This document shows, piece by piece, positions 1-12,591 of a stretch of DNA of 64,000 nucleotides. The notes below the pieces were generated by a model, which saw nothing but the letters and a program-made list of their open reading frames with translations, was not told the origin of the DNA and did not search any database. Source of the DNA: Monarcha castaneiventris obscurior (lineage: Eukaryota > Chordata > Aves > Passeriformes > Monarchidae); assembly GCA_026261815.1 (NCBI GenBank), contig JAMPIT010000895.1, forward strand, positions 124,001-188,000, written 5' to 3'. Within the stretch, counting starts at the first letter, position 1. The number at the start of each line of letters is the position of its first letter. Made by a program: the position numbers and the translations under genes.

Positions 1-1406
1 CTGTCATCATTCAGCCACAGCATGTGTTTTAAGATAAAAGAAAGAAATATTTTTATTAAATATTGTAATTTAAATGTAAATAGGAGAAAATAAAGCCTCA
101 CCAAACAAGGATTGTACTCACAACTTGTGAAGAAGAGAACTGAGATATTAACACTTTGACAAACTATCAGTTCTTCTAACCTATTCCTTAAATGAAGTTT
201 TCATGAGCAACTAATGCCAAATGAAGAGAAGGTTAAAGCAGTTATTATTTAAAAGACAAAATGACAGGATACCTCATGTTACCAATAATGTCTTACAGAG
301 TAAGATTTTTCCCAGAGCCTGAATTTACTTATATTAACTTCTTCCTAAAAAATTTAAAAAGCCCTCATGTAGCATACACAAAAATTGTTATGAAGTCAGA
401 CAGAAGCTGAGCAGAAATGCTGGGGCTGAAAACACTCAAAATCAAAACATAATGGGCACGGCTTTCTGCTCTTTCAGGTTGGTGCAGTAATTTATCCTTA
501 TGCAAATGGTTATAAACCAGACAAAACCCAGAGACTGACAGTGTTTCACTCTCATTTGCATCTCACCAGGCCATGCAGAATAGGGCCACTTGTATGTGAG
601 GGACCATATGGAATGGCATCACTGCATAGGAATTACACTGTTTTCACCTGGTGCTTTGTAATGCACAGTGAATTAAAGTAGGATGGAACAAGTTCTTGGG
701 GAAAAAGAAACCCTCACGGAATTTGTGTACTCTTAATTGGCTTTGTTTTTTAAGATGTTATAAGCTTAGAGTCATGCTTTTCCCATATTTTAAGTTATTT
801 CATGTTCTTCTTAATCTGTTTTGACAAATGTCATATTGTGCTAAGAAATCTGAATTTAGCTGAAGAACTCTAGAAAATGGTTATGTACACCTATCCAGAC
901 CTACACATGCAGATAACATGACTGAATACTTTTCATTCTGTAGATAGAAGTACAAAAGGTCTAAATTTTTAAGACATTTGAAACAAAATACTCTGAAAAC
1001 ATTATCAGAGTTTAGCCTCTACTAGTGTAAGAAAATAATACTAAAGTTCAGAGTAGAATGCAAAAACAAAAGAGCAAGAAGAAAATAGTCTTGTTCTTTG
1101 AAGGCATTATCCAGCTCCCAAGCTTCTAGTGACTTAGCTGGGAACAAGTTAAACCACTGTGAGAAAAGTTTACATAATAAACTCTGCATTTATTTGTTTC
1201 TTTATGCCTATATACAACTTGGTTAAAATCACAGCCTGTGGAAGGATTTCTATGCTATTGCTGTTAGATTTCTTTTAGATGGCTTATATCCAGAAGATAT
1301 ATATAGATATATATATCTATATATAGTATAGAAATACATCAGTTTTTGTAAAATTTCTTTATGATTAGATACGTTAAATTTAATCCTCCAATTGGCTTGC
1401 TTACAG
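1..1406 (+). other. CNTN1: CNTN1 intron (partial, runs off left edge)
   Basis: AT-rich non-coding sequence that ends in the acceptor TTGCTTACAG before the exon at 1407. No contactin-like exon was found in it. It contains a 28-bp perfect AT palindrome at 1298-1325 and two oppositely oriented octamer (POU-type) motifs at 500-507 and 554-561. A stretch from about 477 to 680 follows an acceptor-like TTTCAG and stays open in one frame, but the translation is not FNIII-like, so it is not called as an exon. Confidence 0.8.
500..561. promoter_or_regulatory. Pair of octamer (POU) motifs in CNTN1 intron
   Basis: ATGCAAAT at 500-507 and its reverse complement ATTTGCAT at 554-561 lie 46 bp apart in opposite orientation. 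POU-homeodomain proteins such as Oct and Brn factors bind this 8-mer. Isolated copies are expected by chance at a rate of a few per 64 kb, so only the close pairing is notable. Enhancer activity is inference. Confidence 0.2.
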
Positions 1407-1593
1407 ATTCGTTACTGGGCTGCTCATGATAAAGAGGCAGCTGCACAGCGGGTACAGGTGAGCAGTCAAGAGTATTCAACCAAACTGGAAAACCTGAAGC
1501 CTAACACTCGCTACCATGTAGATGTTTCTGCCTTCAACAGTGCAGGCTATGGACCTCCCAGCAACACCATCGATGTTGTTACCAGGAAAGCAC
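1407..1593 (+). CDS. CNTN1: Contactin-1, exon for second half of third FNIII domain
   Basis: This internal 187-nt exon is read from phase 0 (ATT CGT TAC TGG) and ends in phase 1 at GCA C|gtaagt; the acceptor is CTTACAG. The product starts IRYWAAHDKE and contains the fibronectin type III signature LKPNTRYHVDVSAFNSAG, the F and G strand region with the conserved Leu, Tyr, Val, Ala and Asn-x-x-Gly, and ends VVTRKA. It closely resembles vertebrate contactin-1. Contactin-1 is a GPI-anchored neuronal adhesion molecule with six Ig and four FNIII domains. It partners CASPR and neurofascin at paranodes and also binds PTPRZ and tenascins. The phase-1 end joins the next exon to give KAPPSQ. A strong cryptic donor, CAG|GTGAGC, sits inside the exon at 1457/1458, but the reading frame continues through it with family-like sequence, so the 1593 donor is the real one. 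Confidence 0.93.
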
Positions 1594-1814
1594 GTAAGTA
1601 AATGGAACATTAGGTTAAGTATAATCATGTCCATCGTGTTTTCAAACGTGGCTTTTCATTCATATACACTGAATGTTCTCTCTTCATGTGGTATTGCATC
1701 TTTGTCTGAAAATTTCTGTTAAAATTCTCCTTCTCCTCTTTTGTTGCTATGTATAATGTGGATATCTTACAAAAGGCCCTAGAGAGGCTAAGATTATAGG
1801 AGGGTCACCTGCAA

Positions 1815-2215
1815 GCTCAGATCAGGTTGCTCAGGGATTTATCCAACTGGATCTTGAAAACCTGAAGAGATAGAGACTGCACAAACTCTTTGAGAAACCC
1901 ATTCCACTCCCTGACTTACTCTGAGCATCTGGTCTGAGACTCTTAATCAGTATTGTGCATTTTTGTTACTGGTCCTCCTGCCATGCCATCCAAGAGCCTG
2001 GATCCTTCTTGATAAGCCCCCTGCTAGGACAGGGGATTCTCAGGTCCCCTCCAAAATTGTCTCTCCTCCAGGGTGAGCAAGTGCAGCTCTTTCACCCTTT
2101 CTTCACAAATCAATTGCTCCAAATCACCACCAGGTTAGTAGCCCTCTGTAGTGTCTTTCAAGTACTGGGAATCCCAGAGCTGGACATGATGTTCTAAATG
2201 AGGAACAGTTGAGAC
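1815..2215 (-). mobile_element. Degraded CR1 LINE fragment in CNTN1 intron
   Basis: The sequence follows, in order, the pattern of the reverse complement of a CR1 3' region: CAGGTTGCTCAGGG, a stretch resembling the CR1 'cctggccttgaa' block, AACCCATTCCACTCCC, then CTCCAGGGTGAGCAAG and GGAATCCCAGAGCTGGACA. CR1 is the dominant LINE of birds and other sauropsids. The copy is 5'-truncated, diverged, lacks the terminal octamer repeat, and has no intact reverse transcriptase ORF. It lies antisense to CNTN1, between the exons ending at 1593 and starting at 3048. Confidence 0.75.
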
Positions 2216-3047
2216 CAGCTATTACTTAGGCATCTATACATTGCCTTTCTGTTTAGTCAATAGCAAGAAGAATTCTGATGATTAAAATGTGACCAGCTGC
2301 CATTTTCCTTAACAGCAGAGCAGCAGGATCAGGCAACCTTGAGAAGCGGGTGATCTGAATCTCACCCTAGAATTTACATACCATAACAGGTTTTTGAATA
2401 TTGCTCCTGACTTAATGAGGATGCCTAGCACGAGCATTGACTGAGCAACGTAAGAAGCACATCTTGTGTGTTTAAAACACAGTTATCTGGGCTAGAAATA
2501 CATACAGTTGATTTGAGGATTTCTGTCAGTAAATAGTGTATTGTGCAACTTGTACCTGCAGGGTTCATTTGTGTTGAGTAACAGTCCATTTTCTAAGCTT
2601 ATTGTGTAAATTATAATTAATTGTTTCTGCAGCAGGGTGCTTCTATTTCTGCTGAACTGAGTTAAATGATGTAGAAATGCCTGTAAATTGTTACTTAAAT
2701 ATTTGATCTCAGTGAATAAATATGATTTATGCCACATTTCTCGGAGGTTCTGAAGGTAGTTGCATGCCAGCAAACACACATGGTCAGCAACACAGTGAAG
2801 GGTAATGTTGGCCACTTCCATTCTGGCAACACAGAAAGGCAGACCCACAAAGGCAGCCACTGCACAAAGCCATCTAAAATCAGCTGGCTGGAACTGTAGC
2901 AGTTCATTCCGGGAAGGAGACTATCCCTTGATCATATGTGTATCAGCCTAATTTCCATTTTTACATTTTTATGTGTCTTAGTAAAAACATCACTGAACAT
3001 TTATGAAATCTCATTTATGTGTACCTTATACATATGTTGCTTTTCAG

Positions 3048-3160
3048 CTCCAAGCCAACGTCCAAGAATTATCAGTTCTGTAAGATCTGGTTCAAGGTAC
3101 ATCATCACCTGGGATCATGTGAAGGCAAAGTCAAACGAGTCTGCCGTTGAAGGATACAAA
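3048..3160 (+). CDS. CNTN1: Contactin-1, exon for first half of fourth FNIII domain
   Basis: This 113-nt exon lies between acceptor GCTTTTCAG and donor AAA|gtatga. It enters in phase 1, so the C carried from the upstream exon gives Pro, and leaves in phase 0. The product reads PPSQRPRIISSVRSGSRY, then IITWDHV, with the conserved Trp of the FNIII B strand, and ends VEGYK. This matches the start of the last FNIII domain of contactin-1 almost residue for residue, with local changes such as KAKSNESAVEG. NES in that stretch is an N-glycosylation sequon. An ORF reading through into the intron stops within a few codons of the donor, which supports the 3160 boundary. The donor is weaker than those of the neighbouring exons (GTATGA). 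Confidence 0.95.
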
Positions 3161-4269
3161 GTATGATACCTGAAAATATTTTTTATCTTTTTGTATGCTT
3201 CATGTAGTGCATTTTTTAGACAGTGTTGAATCTTTGTACATAATCAGACTTAAACATACTTGAATGCTGAAGAGGAAGGTATCATTCTCAGCAATCACAA
3301 CCATCCAGTAGGCCTAGGGCAAAGCCAGTGGGCTTAGTCAATATGATGAGAAAACGTTGGGGCACTGAAATTCATTTGGGTGGTACACCATATTATGGGA
3401 AAGTTCATAGAAATGACTGCAACAACCTCATTTCCAGTATGATCACATTTATTGTCTGTTGGCTTAAAATAATGCATAGAAAAGTTGTACACTTTCTAGT
3501 TTTTCCTTATATCAGTATGCATTGTTCCAGTTTTCCTTTCCTATCTTCATAGGGGCTACATCCTGGAACATGAGTTTTAAAGTGTGGGAAGGTAGAGGAA
3601 GGGAAGGGACCTCTACCATCACTAGATGCAGTTACTCTGTAACCACAGCAAGTGCATATACTGACTTTAGGCATATAGAAAACTTCAGATATTAATTCCT
3701 GTTTAATTTTGCTGCTTGCTTGACAGTAAGAAAATTAGTATCATGGTCTATGTTCACAAATTGGATTGAGGAGTTGAACTCCTTGCTGAGAATTGCTAAC
3801 AGTGTTTCGCAGAGATTATTTCAGAAAGAAATGGGATCATTTCTAAAGGTCCCACAAGACATATACCATCCCATTTGCAATAGTTTAGCATCACTGAGAG
3901 TTAATAATAAAATTGATAGTTGTTTCATTTATGAAAATGGTTATAAATGTTATGTCAGAAAACACAGCTGAGTTCTCATATTTTTATTTGATGCTCTCTG
4001 CCACCCTTCATTATTATTCTCCATCAATTAATTACTCGCTTTGAATGTAAGCACTGAAATTATTTTTCAAAAGGTGGCATAATTTTGTAACAGAAAATGA
4101 GGAAACATCCTGTCTAGATTCTCCAAGTTTTGAGATACATATATATATACACCCACAGAGGTTTCATATGAATAACAACCTAATACTTTTTTGTTGACAC
4201 ACTGTACATCTATAAATGTATCTTAGTGGAACTACATTTCAGTAACTGTATTTACCGTGACTTTCCTAG
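3161..4269 (+). other. CNTN1: CNTN1 intron, 1.1 kb
   Basis: Non-coding, AT-rich intron between donor GTATGA and acceptor GACTTTCCTAG. It contains a short TA-rich run near 4138-4150. No repeat family, RNA gene or extra exon was recognised. Confidence 0.85.
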
Positions 4270-4426
4270 GTACTTTATAGGCCAGATGGACAACATGAAG
4301 GCAAGCTGTTTTCTACTGGAAAGCACACGATAGAGGTCCCAGTCCCCAGTGATGGTGAATATGTTGTTGAGGTCCGAGCACACAGTGAAGGAGGAGATGG
4401 AGAAGTAGCCCAAATAAAAATTTCAG
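4270..4426 (+). CDS. CNTN1: Contactin-1, exon for second half of fourth FNIII domain
   Basis: This 157-nt exon starts in phase 0 after acceptor TTTCCTAG and ends in phase 1 at TCA G|gtgagc, a strong donor. The product begins VLYRPDGQHEGKLFSTGKH and ends EYVVEVRAHSEGGDG, then EVAQIKIS. These are the C to G strands of the membrane-proximal FNIII domain of contactin-1 and are very close to the mammalian protein. By comparison with the annotated human protein, the final Ser is the GPI attachment (omega) residue. The following Gly is split across the 9.5-kb intron to the exon at 13914. The ORF reading through the donor shows no GPI signal before it stops, so a further exon is required. Confidence 0.95.
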
Positions 4427-6372
4427 GTGAGCAGGAAACTTCCCTTCTTCTTTGCCACACTCCTTGGAAATCTTGGACTGAGCATTTTCCTCTTGCATGC
4501 TATCGAGAGATGGGCACATCTGCAGTTGGAAAGGTAGCCCTTCAGCAGTGACTGCGCTGAGAATAAGAGTATATCTTGAAACATTTCTGAGGACTCATAG
4601 CGCACACAGGACACTTCAATAGCAGTCCACCTCAATCCTGGAAGCACTGCCAGTCTTCCAAATATCAGACTGCTTCTACTGGTGCCCCCAGTTAGGCTGC
4701 CACTGCTGGTAGTGTCCTACAAGCATAACTGCATGGTGCAGGCCTCAGAATCTAGGTGCCAGCTTGCAATAACCCCATAGTTCCTCGTACCTTTTGCCTC
4801 TATCTCTTTCCTTTGTTAGCTGTTGCTAAAAGGAATGTAATAGGGAAAAGGAGTGGTCAACTGTGATCCACAGACCACTTGCTGGGGAAGTTCCACTTCT
4901 CAGTGAAAAAGGGATCTGTGTCACAAAAATGAGAAATGAGCAATGAGAAACTCCACATGCTCTAGTTCAGAGTGGTCTGGATGATTGGTAAAGAAGAAAG
5001 GACCGTGTCTTAGGATAATTCAAATTGTGCTCAATGTTGACTATAAATACCAGTTCAGATATGGTCTGCACATCTCTTTCCTGTTAGTTTTTTATTTTAA
5101 GTAGTGTCTTGGCACTATTTGGTATGAAATAAAATATATGGATTGATATTAAGGACTTGGATAGCAAGATTATGATTCAAATGCTTGCATTGTGTTCTTG
5201 CCTTTTTAATTAAAAAAATTAACTTGGGGAATAGAAAGGATTAATTGTCAACAATATTCTTGTCACAAGAGCAATGCAACAATTATTGTGGCTTTTTAAA
5301 AAGAGCAAAGCTTATGCCATATTATCTGTACTGTGAGGGAAGCTGCCCATTCCTAAAGGAGTGGATCTCCCACCCACAGGTTTTCTATAATATGCACAGT
5401 TTATATCACCTGGTGTGAACTCGTGGGTATCACCATTTTTAGGTTTGTATGAAGTTTGCATTGTGTGCAATTTGCCCCAATGATGAATTGCCTACACTGC
5501 TGACATTTTTTTACCTAATTTTATTCTCTATATTTATCTGGCTTTAGGGTCTGGGCATTGTTTTCTTTTATAGGTTTTGTTAGATTAAAGAGGCTTTATG
5601 TGTCTAATACATTCTTCCCATTAAGAAATGTATATATACTAGCCAAGTGACTAATCAAGTGTTAAAAATACTGTGTGCCTTGAATTTCTCCATGATTACA
5701 TTTTCTTCAGGTCTTAGATAATTTCATCAGCACTTTTCTTCACCTCTCCAGCATCTCAGACTTTCTTTAGGACTGTAGACACTATATATGCACTGCTTCA
5801 ATTCAGCTGTCTGCAGATAGTCTTGCATCACCACACTTAACTTCTTCCAGCATTATTCATGAAAGGCTTTCATTAGCCATTTATTACCTTGCACTATGAA
5901 ATGGTGTTCATCTTGTTTGTCCAACACCACCTCTAAAATCTTCCTGGAATCCTTGCTTTCCAGAATACAGTGTCTCATCCTTATCTGAGTCCCACCACAG
6001 TGTCATGTCTCTTTTTAACTTTGTGTTTAATTTTGCCTGACTATGACAAAGCACAGTTGGTTTGAATGGCTCAAGTCCCTGTGGTGTCTGAATTTTTACA
6101 TTGTTGTCTCTATTTGCCTTTTTGTTTCCTTAGGTTTTTACTTCTGCTGTTTTTGATAAAAACACAATTTTGATTGTGTTCAGTCTACAGCTGTTCAGTG
6201 TGGAATTACAGTAGAAATTCAGTGACCATTCTTCAATAATTGTGTTTTGAAATCTGCTGGTGACTGAATTCTTAATCCACTTACCGTACACGTTAATTGC
6301 ATGTCCCGTGTTCTATGTGAATATTTTGGGGCAGTAAGTCAACCGCTTTAAAAAGGCTGTAATATATTGTGT

Positions 6373-6413
6373 TATATTATCACACACTGGGGCAACCAGT
6401 GTATGACAATATA
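6373..6413. repeat. Short inverted repeat (hairpin)
   Basis: Arms 6373-6390 and 6396-6413 are complementary over 18 positions with two mismatches, around the 5-nt loop GGCAA. In a minus-strand transcript both mismatches become G-U wobbles, so the stem would be continuous. It could be a decayed MITE end, a miRNA-like hairpin or chance in AT-rich DNA. Confidence 0.45.
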
Positions 6414-9400
6414 TGATAATATAACTTATTTTATAAGCCACAAAAAAGTTTAGGCAACTGCTATATTCAGGATCCTAAGTATCTTTGTATCAAACATGCA
6501 TTACAACCTGCACCTGGTGCGGTGCAAAGACCCTTTAGGTCACAGCAGGTAGGTTACTTCCCAGCCTGAAAACATTGTCAGTACAATGTTAAGCCCAAGC
6601 CTATCATTCTTGCCAGTATGACCTGTCCCAAGCATGCCTGTACAGAATTAGCACCACTGGCAGAATTAGCTACAAATGCTAGTTTGCAGAGTTTTGTATT
6701 GAACTGTCTTCCACACTGCAGACAAATTCTCATCCATAAATTCCACCATACACCAGCTAGACAGACAGGGACTGGGCCTCTGGTGACCTAGACAGAGGCA
6801 GCATTCCCTGTATTCAGTTTAGGAAAGGTTGAAAAAGGGACAAAAGGCAAGGTAATCTCTTTGGAATATATAATATACAGCAAATTGGGCAAGATTTTCA
6901 GGTTATTTCTAGGCTGCTTTTCCAAAAAGCAGGACAAAGTGTAGTTTTAACACCTACACATGGCAAATTATGTCTGCCAATTTTTATTCTTAAGGAAATT
7001 TTCCAGTAATGCATCAGGGTTTAAAATAATTGCCACAAAAGAATGATAGAGTAGTGAATTTTTTTTTAAAAAAATGTTTTTTCTCAGAGAATTAAAAAGA
7101 AGATATAATTTGATAGGAATTCATGTTTTCGTGCTTGACTGACCAAAATGGAAGTTACATATTTACACAGAGATGTAAACAATAGCTAAAGCAAAATGTA
7201 AGACATCTTACCAAATTCAGAGAAGAATGTTGCCTTACATAACTTTTAGACATCTGATTCCAGGGTTTACAAACCTACCTAACTTCCTGCAGAAGTGAAT
7301 GGGGAGAATTGAGCAGCTAGGGTAGAGGTTCCAAATAGCCTGTATGCTGAACAGGAATGACCAGATCTTAAACAAGGAGTGTCTATACCAGTGTGTCATC
7401 CAGATGGGTGTTTTCCTCTTGTTCACTGGGTATCAAATCCAAAGTAATCTATGTAATATGGCTGAGTTAGGTGTCTAAGCTTCCATTATAATCAGCTGTC
7501 ATCTAGGGTGTAATTCAGAATGTTAAAAAAAGCCTGTAGCATTTGCGATGCCCCAGGTTACCAGGGACATCCACACAATTCTGACAGGCTGACATGATAT
7601 ACAGGGGACCTGAGGCCTTCTGGATAGGCAGGTGGAGGCCAGACGAGACACCAGAAGATGTCTTTTAGCCTATATTTCAGGTTCAGGAACACTAACTGGC
7701 CTTGAGGTCTTAACATAGGAATTAAAATGTTAGCATGTTTTGACTAACATAATTACATTTGAAAGTCAGATGGAAAAGAAATTAGAAATAGATTTTATTT
7801 CTATCTCAGTTCCTTCTTTAAAGAAAAAACTTCCTTTTTGGTTTCCTCATCTTCTTCCTTCTCACAGAAAACCCAGTCACCTGCAAAAGGGGGAGGCAAA
7901 CATCCTGCATCTACTTTGCTCTCATATAACCAGTCAGTTTCCAAAAGGATACACTATTTTAGTTGACAGTGATATAAAAGAAGGTTACCAAACACAGCTA
8001 CCTCGCATGCATTTCTTTTTAGTGAACGTCTTGAAATAAAAGTTCTTATCATAGAATCACTGTCTGCATATGTGCCTAGCTGCATTCCAGCATAAAGCTA
8101 TAATCAGTGTAAAATGCAACTGTGAATTGTTGTAATTTATTGGTCAGTGCCTGTTGTACAGTAAGGGGCTTGGGGATATTTTTCAAGCTAATTATAATAA
8201 ATTAATGTGCTACACAATTTAAAATTCATTCTTGAGTTACCACAACCAGATGAAGGTTAGAACAACTTGTTCAACCAATGGAGTCTTTTTCAATGGTTAA
8301 TAATAGGCTTATCCGTTTCCTTTGAAATATAATAAAGGCTGCGATTTTTTTTTTGTCTCTTGCATGGTTTTTTTGATTGCAGTGCTTTGTCATATTACTA
8401 ATATTAGTGTAATCAAAACAATCTTGCAATCAGTAGGAACTAAAACCATATGGTGCTTGATTCCTTTTTCGCTTCACTTGTGTAACTGCACTGGCCTCAG
8501 TGCAGTTGCTTTATGCCAGAGTAAGGAAAAATAAAATCAAACTCTCAAATTTTAAAATTTCATCCAGGGTGGGAGAGAGGGGAGGGTTACTCTTCACATT
8601 TGCATAAATATTGAGGAAGAAAGGAAAATACCATACACCTTCAGCTTCACATGTGAAATCAGGTTAATGTCTCAGTTTAAACAGTGACATGAAAAAACAA
8701 TAATTTATGTATTGTATATGCTTATAGCAAGAGAACAAAATTACAGTTTATCTGTGTTCACTGCACACATATATACACATATGAATTCCATTTGCCAGAG
8801 GCATGTTTTGGATCCTGAAATAGTATTTACTTTGAAGTACAGCTCTTTCAAAGGAAAATCTGTAAATTTTGTCTGTACTAATTTACACAATGCTTTTAAT
8901 TATTTTATCTTTAAATTTTTTAAATTACTGTTTGAAGGGAGAAAAGTGTTTATTGCACCTATTAGTATCCAGTAAGGTGATCATTCACTTTTCTTGTGGT
9001 ATAATCAAAATCTTTTGATTGTGATTTGAAAATGTCCATCTGTTACAGAGATTGTTGTAGTAGTAAGAGGAGGAGAGCACAGGTAAAAATTGTAAGTAAT
9101 GCTGAAGAAAACAGTCTCTGTCTAGCTGGCATGACAGTCATTTGTTACTCACCTTGGAACTTCTTATGCATCTGGTACGAGAACAGAGCAAAAAGCTTCT
9201 ACTGAATTAAAAATACATTTTTGAAAGAACTCTCCTCTAAGAGTAATTTTCAAAATCCATTCGCTGTTGTCTCATGACTCAAAAATTAAGTACAAAATAC
9301 TCAGAATACCCTCTAACCTGGTATTAAGCATATAAGATATAAGCATATGCTTAAATCAACACATGTTGTTCTCTGATATTTTTCTTGATTTTCCTCCATC

Positions 9401-12400
9401 ATCATATTTCATTTTGTCACAATTCTAATTTATTGGTATTGCCTCCTTCCAGGCCTTAGTTTTAATAAGGTGACAATTCCATGCATGGCAACATACTCAG
9501 TGATAGAACAAGCGCTTTCTTGAAAAGCCATATTCTCATTAATTTCAATTTTTTCTCTTTTTCTTCTATTCAAACTCAAAGGTTAGATAGTGGAAATATT
9601 TTCATAGCTATTTATGTTTCCTTAGTCTTCATTACCCTGTGATAACCCCTGTTTCCTTTCTTCCTTTCTGCAATGACTTTAATGCCCGATCTAAGATTTT
9701 TTTCTGCCTTGCTGAAGAGCAAGGCCAAATTGAAGCTGATCTGCCCTGTTGGGCTAATTTATTTTCTTTGTTGCTTCTCAGTCCAATTTTCATTGTCTGC
9801 ATATTTTTCATGTTGCTCTCCAGCCCTGGGTGCTACTTATTCCCACTGATGGTTCCTTGAGGTGCTGCAGTACTCAGGTAGCAGAGGGAGGCTGTGCCAC
9901 ACTTTTGCACCCAAAGAGTTTCTACTATTTGCCTGTTGCACCATGTGGTTTTTTAAATGTGAACTATTTGCAAGTCAAAAAGACTATACACTTGGGCTGG
10001 TATATACTTGGGCTGAATTTATTTGTAAGAAAAATTTACAAATCCCTATTTTCTTGAACAAAGAGGAGTAGAATTCTCACTCAGAAATTCCCAGACATGC
10101 CAGCTGGCCAAAGAAGATCCACTGCCTAGTCACAGGAGAACCACCTCATGCTATTATTTGTTGCATGCACAGCTTTAAAAGAGTATATTTTATTAAAAAA
10201 ATATTACCAGTGGTCTTCTACTTTACTCTCCACGCAAAAGAATCTGTAATGAATATTAATACATGTGAAGGGAAGGGGTATTTGAGAAATAACCTATGTT
10301 TATTGACAGCTAAATAATAACCCACTGACTGAAAATTTTCTGATTTTTCTCAGAGTCCAGGTCATCTCATAATTTTGGCAGCCCAGATCTGTGGCAGGGC
10401 TGGAGTCAATGAAAAATAAGCCCTGGCTGCTGCCTGCTGACAATGCCAATGTGCCAGGTGCTATTGCCAGAACAAAACGTTTCCTTGGCTCTGAATTTTC
10501 AACTAGGAGAAGGCAAACTTACACCGTGGAATGGAGAAACCACCCAGAGCATCAGCAGCAATTCAAATAGGTTTTTTCTCAGGATAGTTGAAGCTGTTCC
10601 ACAGATGTATAGCAAACCTTAGCACAGCACAAAGCATGAGCAGATGGACAGACAACTTTTTTTCCATCCCATACATCTACTCTGCTGCAAAAACAGTAAA
10701 TCACAGAGTTGTGAATCACTCCATACCACCTTTCTTGAAATGTTTATGGCACAGGCAAGAGGAAAATTTCCTCGTGCACAAACAAAGGTTTCCTAGCCAA
10801 GGGAAAGTTGGATGCATGATTTAGTAATGATGCCAGTGATGCAAGATAAATATATTATAATTAGTTCAGTTGTTTTTCATTTACCATGAATAAGGATAAC
10901 AGAATTAAAATCATGTCAGCTGATACTACCTATCTCTTTTGCAATAGTCTCTTATGAAGACAGTATTTCCAGCTGGAACAAGAGGAATTTCTTTCAATAG
11001 CCAGTTGAAAGAACAACAAACCCACCTCTTTCTTTTATGCAGTTTAGTTTAACCTGAAGAAATTAGATTTCTCCTGTATCTGTTTTTCTGTTCTACCTGA
11101 GTAAATATGAAAACACTGAGAAAGCAGATACAAATGAAGCCTAATAGTTGATAAAGAAACTGATGACTGAAACAGGCAAAAATACTTTCTTTTTTTTCAG
11201 GTGGCTTTTGTTTTTTCCCACAGAAGTGGACAAGCTTAGTTAGAATCAAGGGGAAACAGAAGCAAGGGGAAACAGAATATGAAAAGGCTTTTCAATTAAC
11301 CTTTCTTATAGTAAAAAGTAGGGATAAAAAACAGACAGCTCTATTGGAATACAGGTCCTTGGATCCTGGACCAAAAGGAGAATATTATTTACAGGAAAAT
11401 GGGTAGGAGTTTGATCATTCTTTCAGAAAAAAATAAATTTGTTTTGCAAAACAGACACAAAGGCAGACCATCATGAATGAGTTTTTAGGTTGTTCAAAGA
11501 ATCACCAGCAAAGGTATCAGCAAAAGCAGATTTAATATAAAAATGAAAGCACAACAAAGTTTGTTTGCAAGGTTGACTCTTCTACTTACTAGATGGACAA
11601 AACACACAGAGAAAAATCAGGCTAAAATCTGAAATCATTCAATCTAAAACTAAAATCAACCTAAAATTATGTACATGGAGGCAGGGATTGGAAAAAGGCA
11701 ATATGGGCAAGAGTAAGGATAAATAGGAATAAGGGAGATTCTCTGGTTGTGTCACAAGGTTTCAAGTGGACCCCCTTGCCAAATGCCAAATTTAGGGCAT
11801 GTGTTTTGTTTATTTGAAAGAAATGAGGACTCTTGATAGCAAGTTCACATTTGGTGCCTTAGAGTGGTATCTAGGTAGTGTGATGCCAATTTGGTTTTGA
11901 CATTGACTTTGATGGCTGTAGTTTGCAATTATTTGCACACTGGAGCCACAAAATTCTGTTTGAGAGGAGAGAACACATATTATAACACTGAGGAGAGAAA
12001 GAATCTTTAGGCACTGCATATATCCTGCTCATACCTGGCCAGACTTCAGAGGGAGCTTAATAATCCTTCTCTTTTAATTTACCTCCTCATGTTTATTTGT
12101 ACACATCCATTAAGTCTTTATCTGACATTTCTCTAGTTTTTAAAGGCTGTTAAAACTGACAGATCACAATTGTATTACTGCTAGAACTAAATCTTGTAGT
12201 CTGTTCTTAGGCAAAACTTTTATTAACTTTCATTCATGAGCCATGGGTGTGTACTGGCTGTCATGCAATGGCAAACAGTGTTTCCTGTAAAGTATGGATC
12301 CTTACATGTAGGTCAGTAATCTAACACGAAAGAAAAAGATTATCTGTTTAATGTGCGTTTATCCTGCTAATGTTCTGTTAATGTGCTAAGGTTAGGATTT

Positions 12401-12555
12401 GCTTTATTTAAGAAAGCTGGTAAATATATCTCTGCAACAGTGCCTAAACATTGTAAGGAACCGCTATAATGAGGTGAATTGCTAACTATTAATTCTGGAA
12501 CCAGCAAGCACATCTCAGGGGAAGATGTATTACTCCTTTCTCTTTGTAGAATAGT

Positions 12556-12591
12556 AACATGCCAATAGAAGTTAACATGCCAATAGAAGTT
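12556..12591 (+). repeat. 18-bp direct tandem duplication
   Basis: The unit AACATGCCAATAGAAGTT occurs twice in immediate succession (12556-12573 and 12574-12591) without mismatch. It looks like a recent replication-slippage duplication inside the CNTN1 intron. It is polymorphism-prone, with no function suggested. Confidence 0.9.

Noticed and set aside
477..680. Possible additional CNTN1 exon after TTTCAG
   Set aside because: The open frame lacks the FNIII Trp/Tyr/Leu pattern expected just before the exon at 1407, and no matching phase-0 donor follows.
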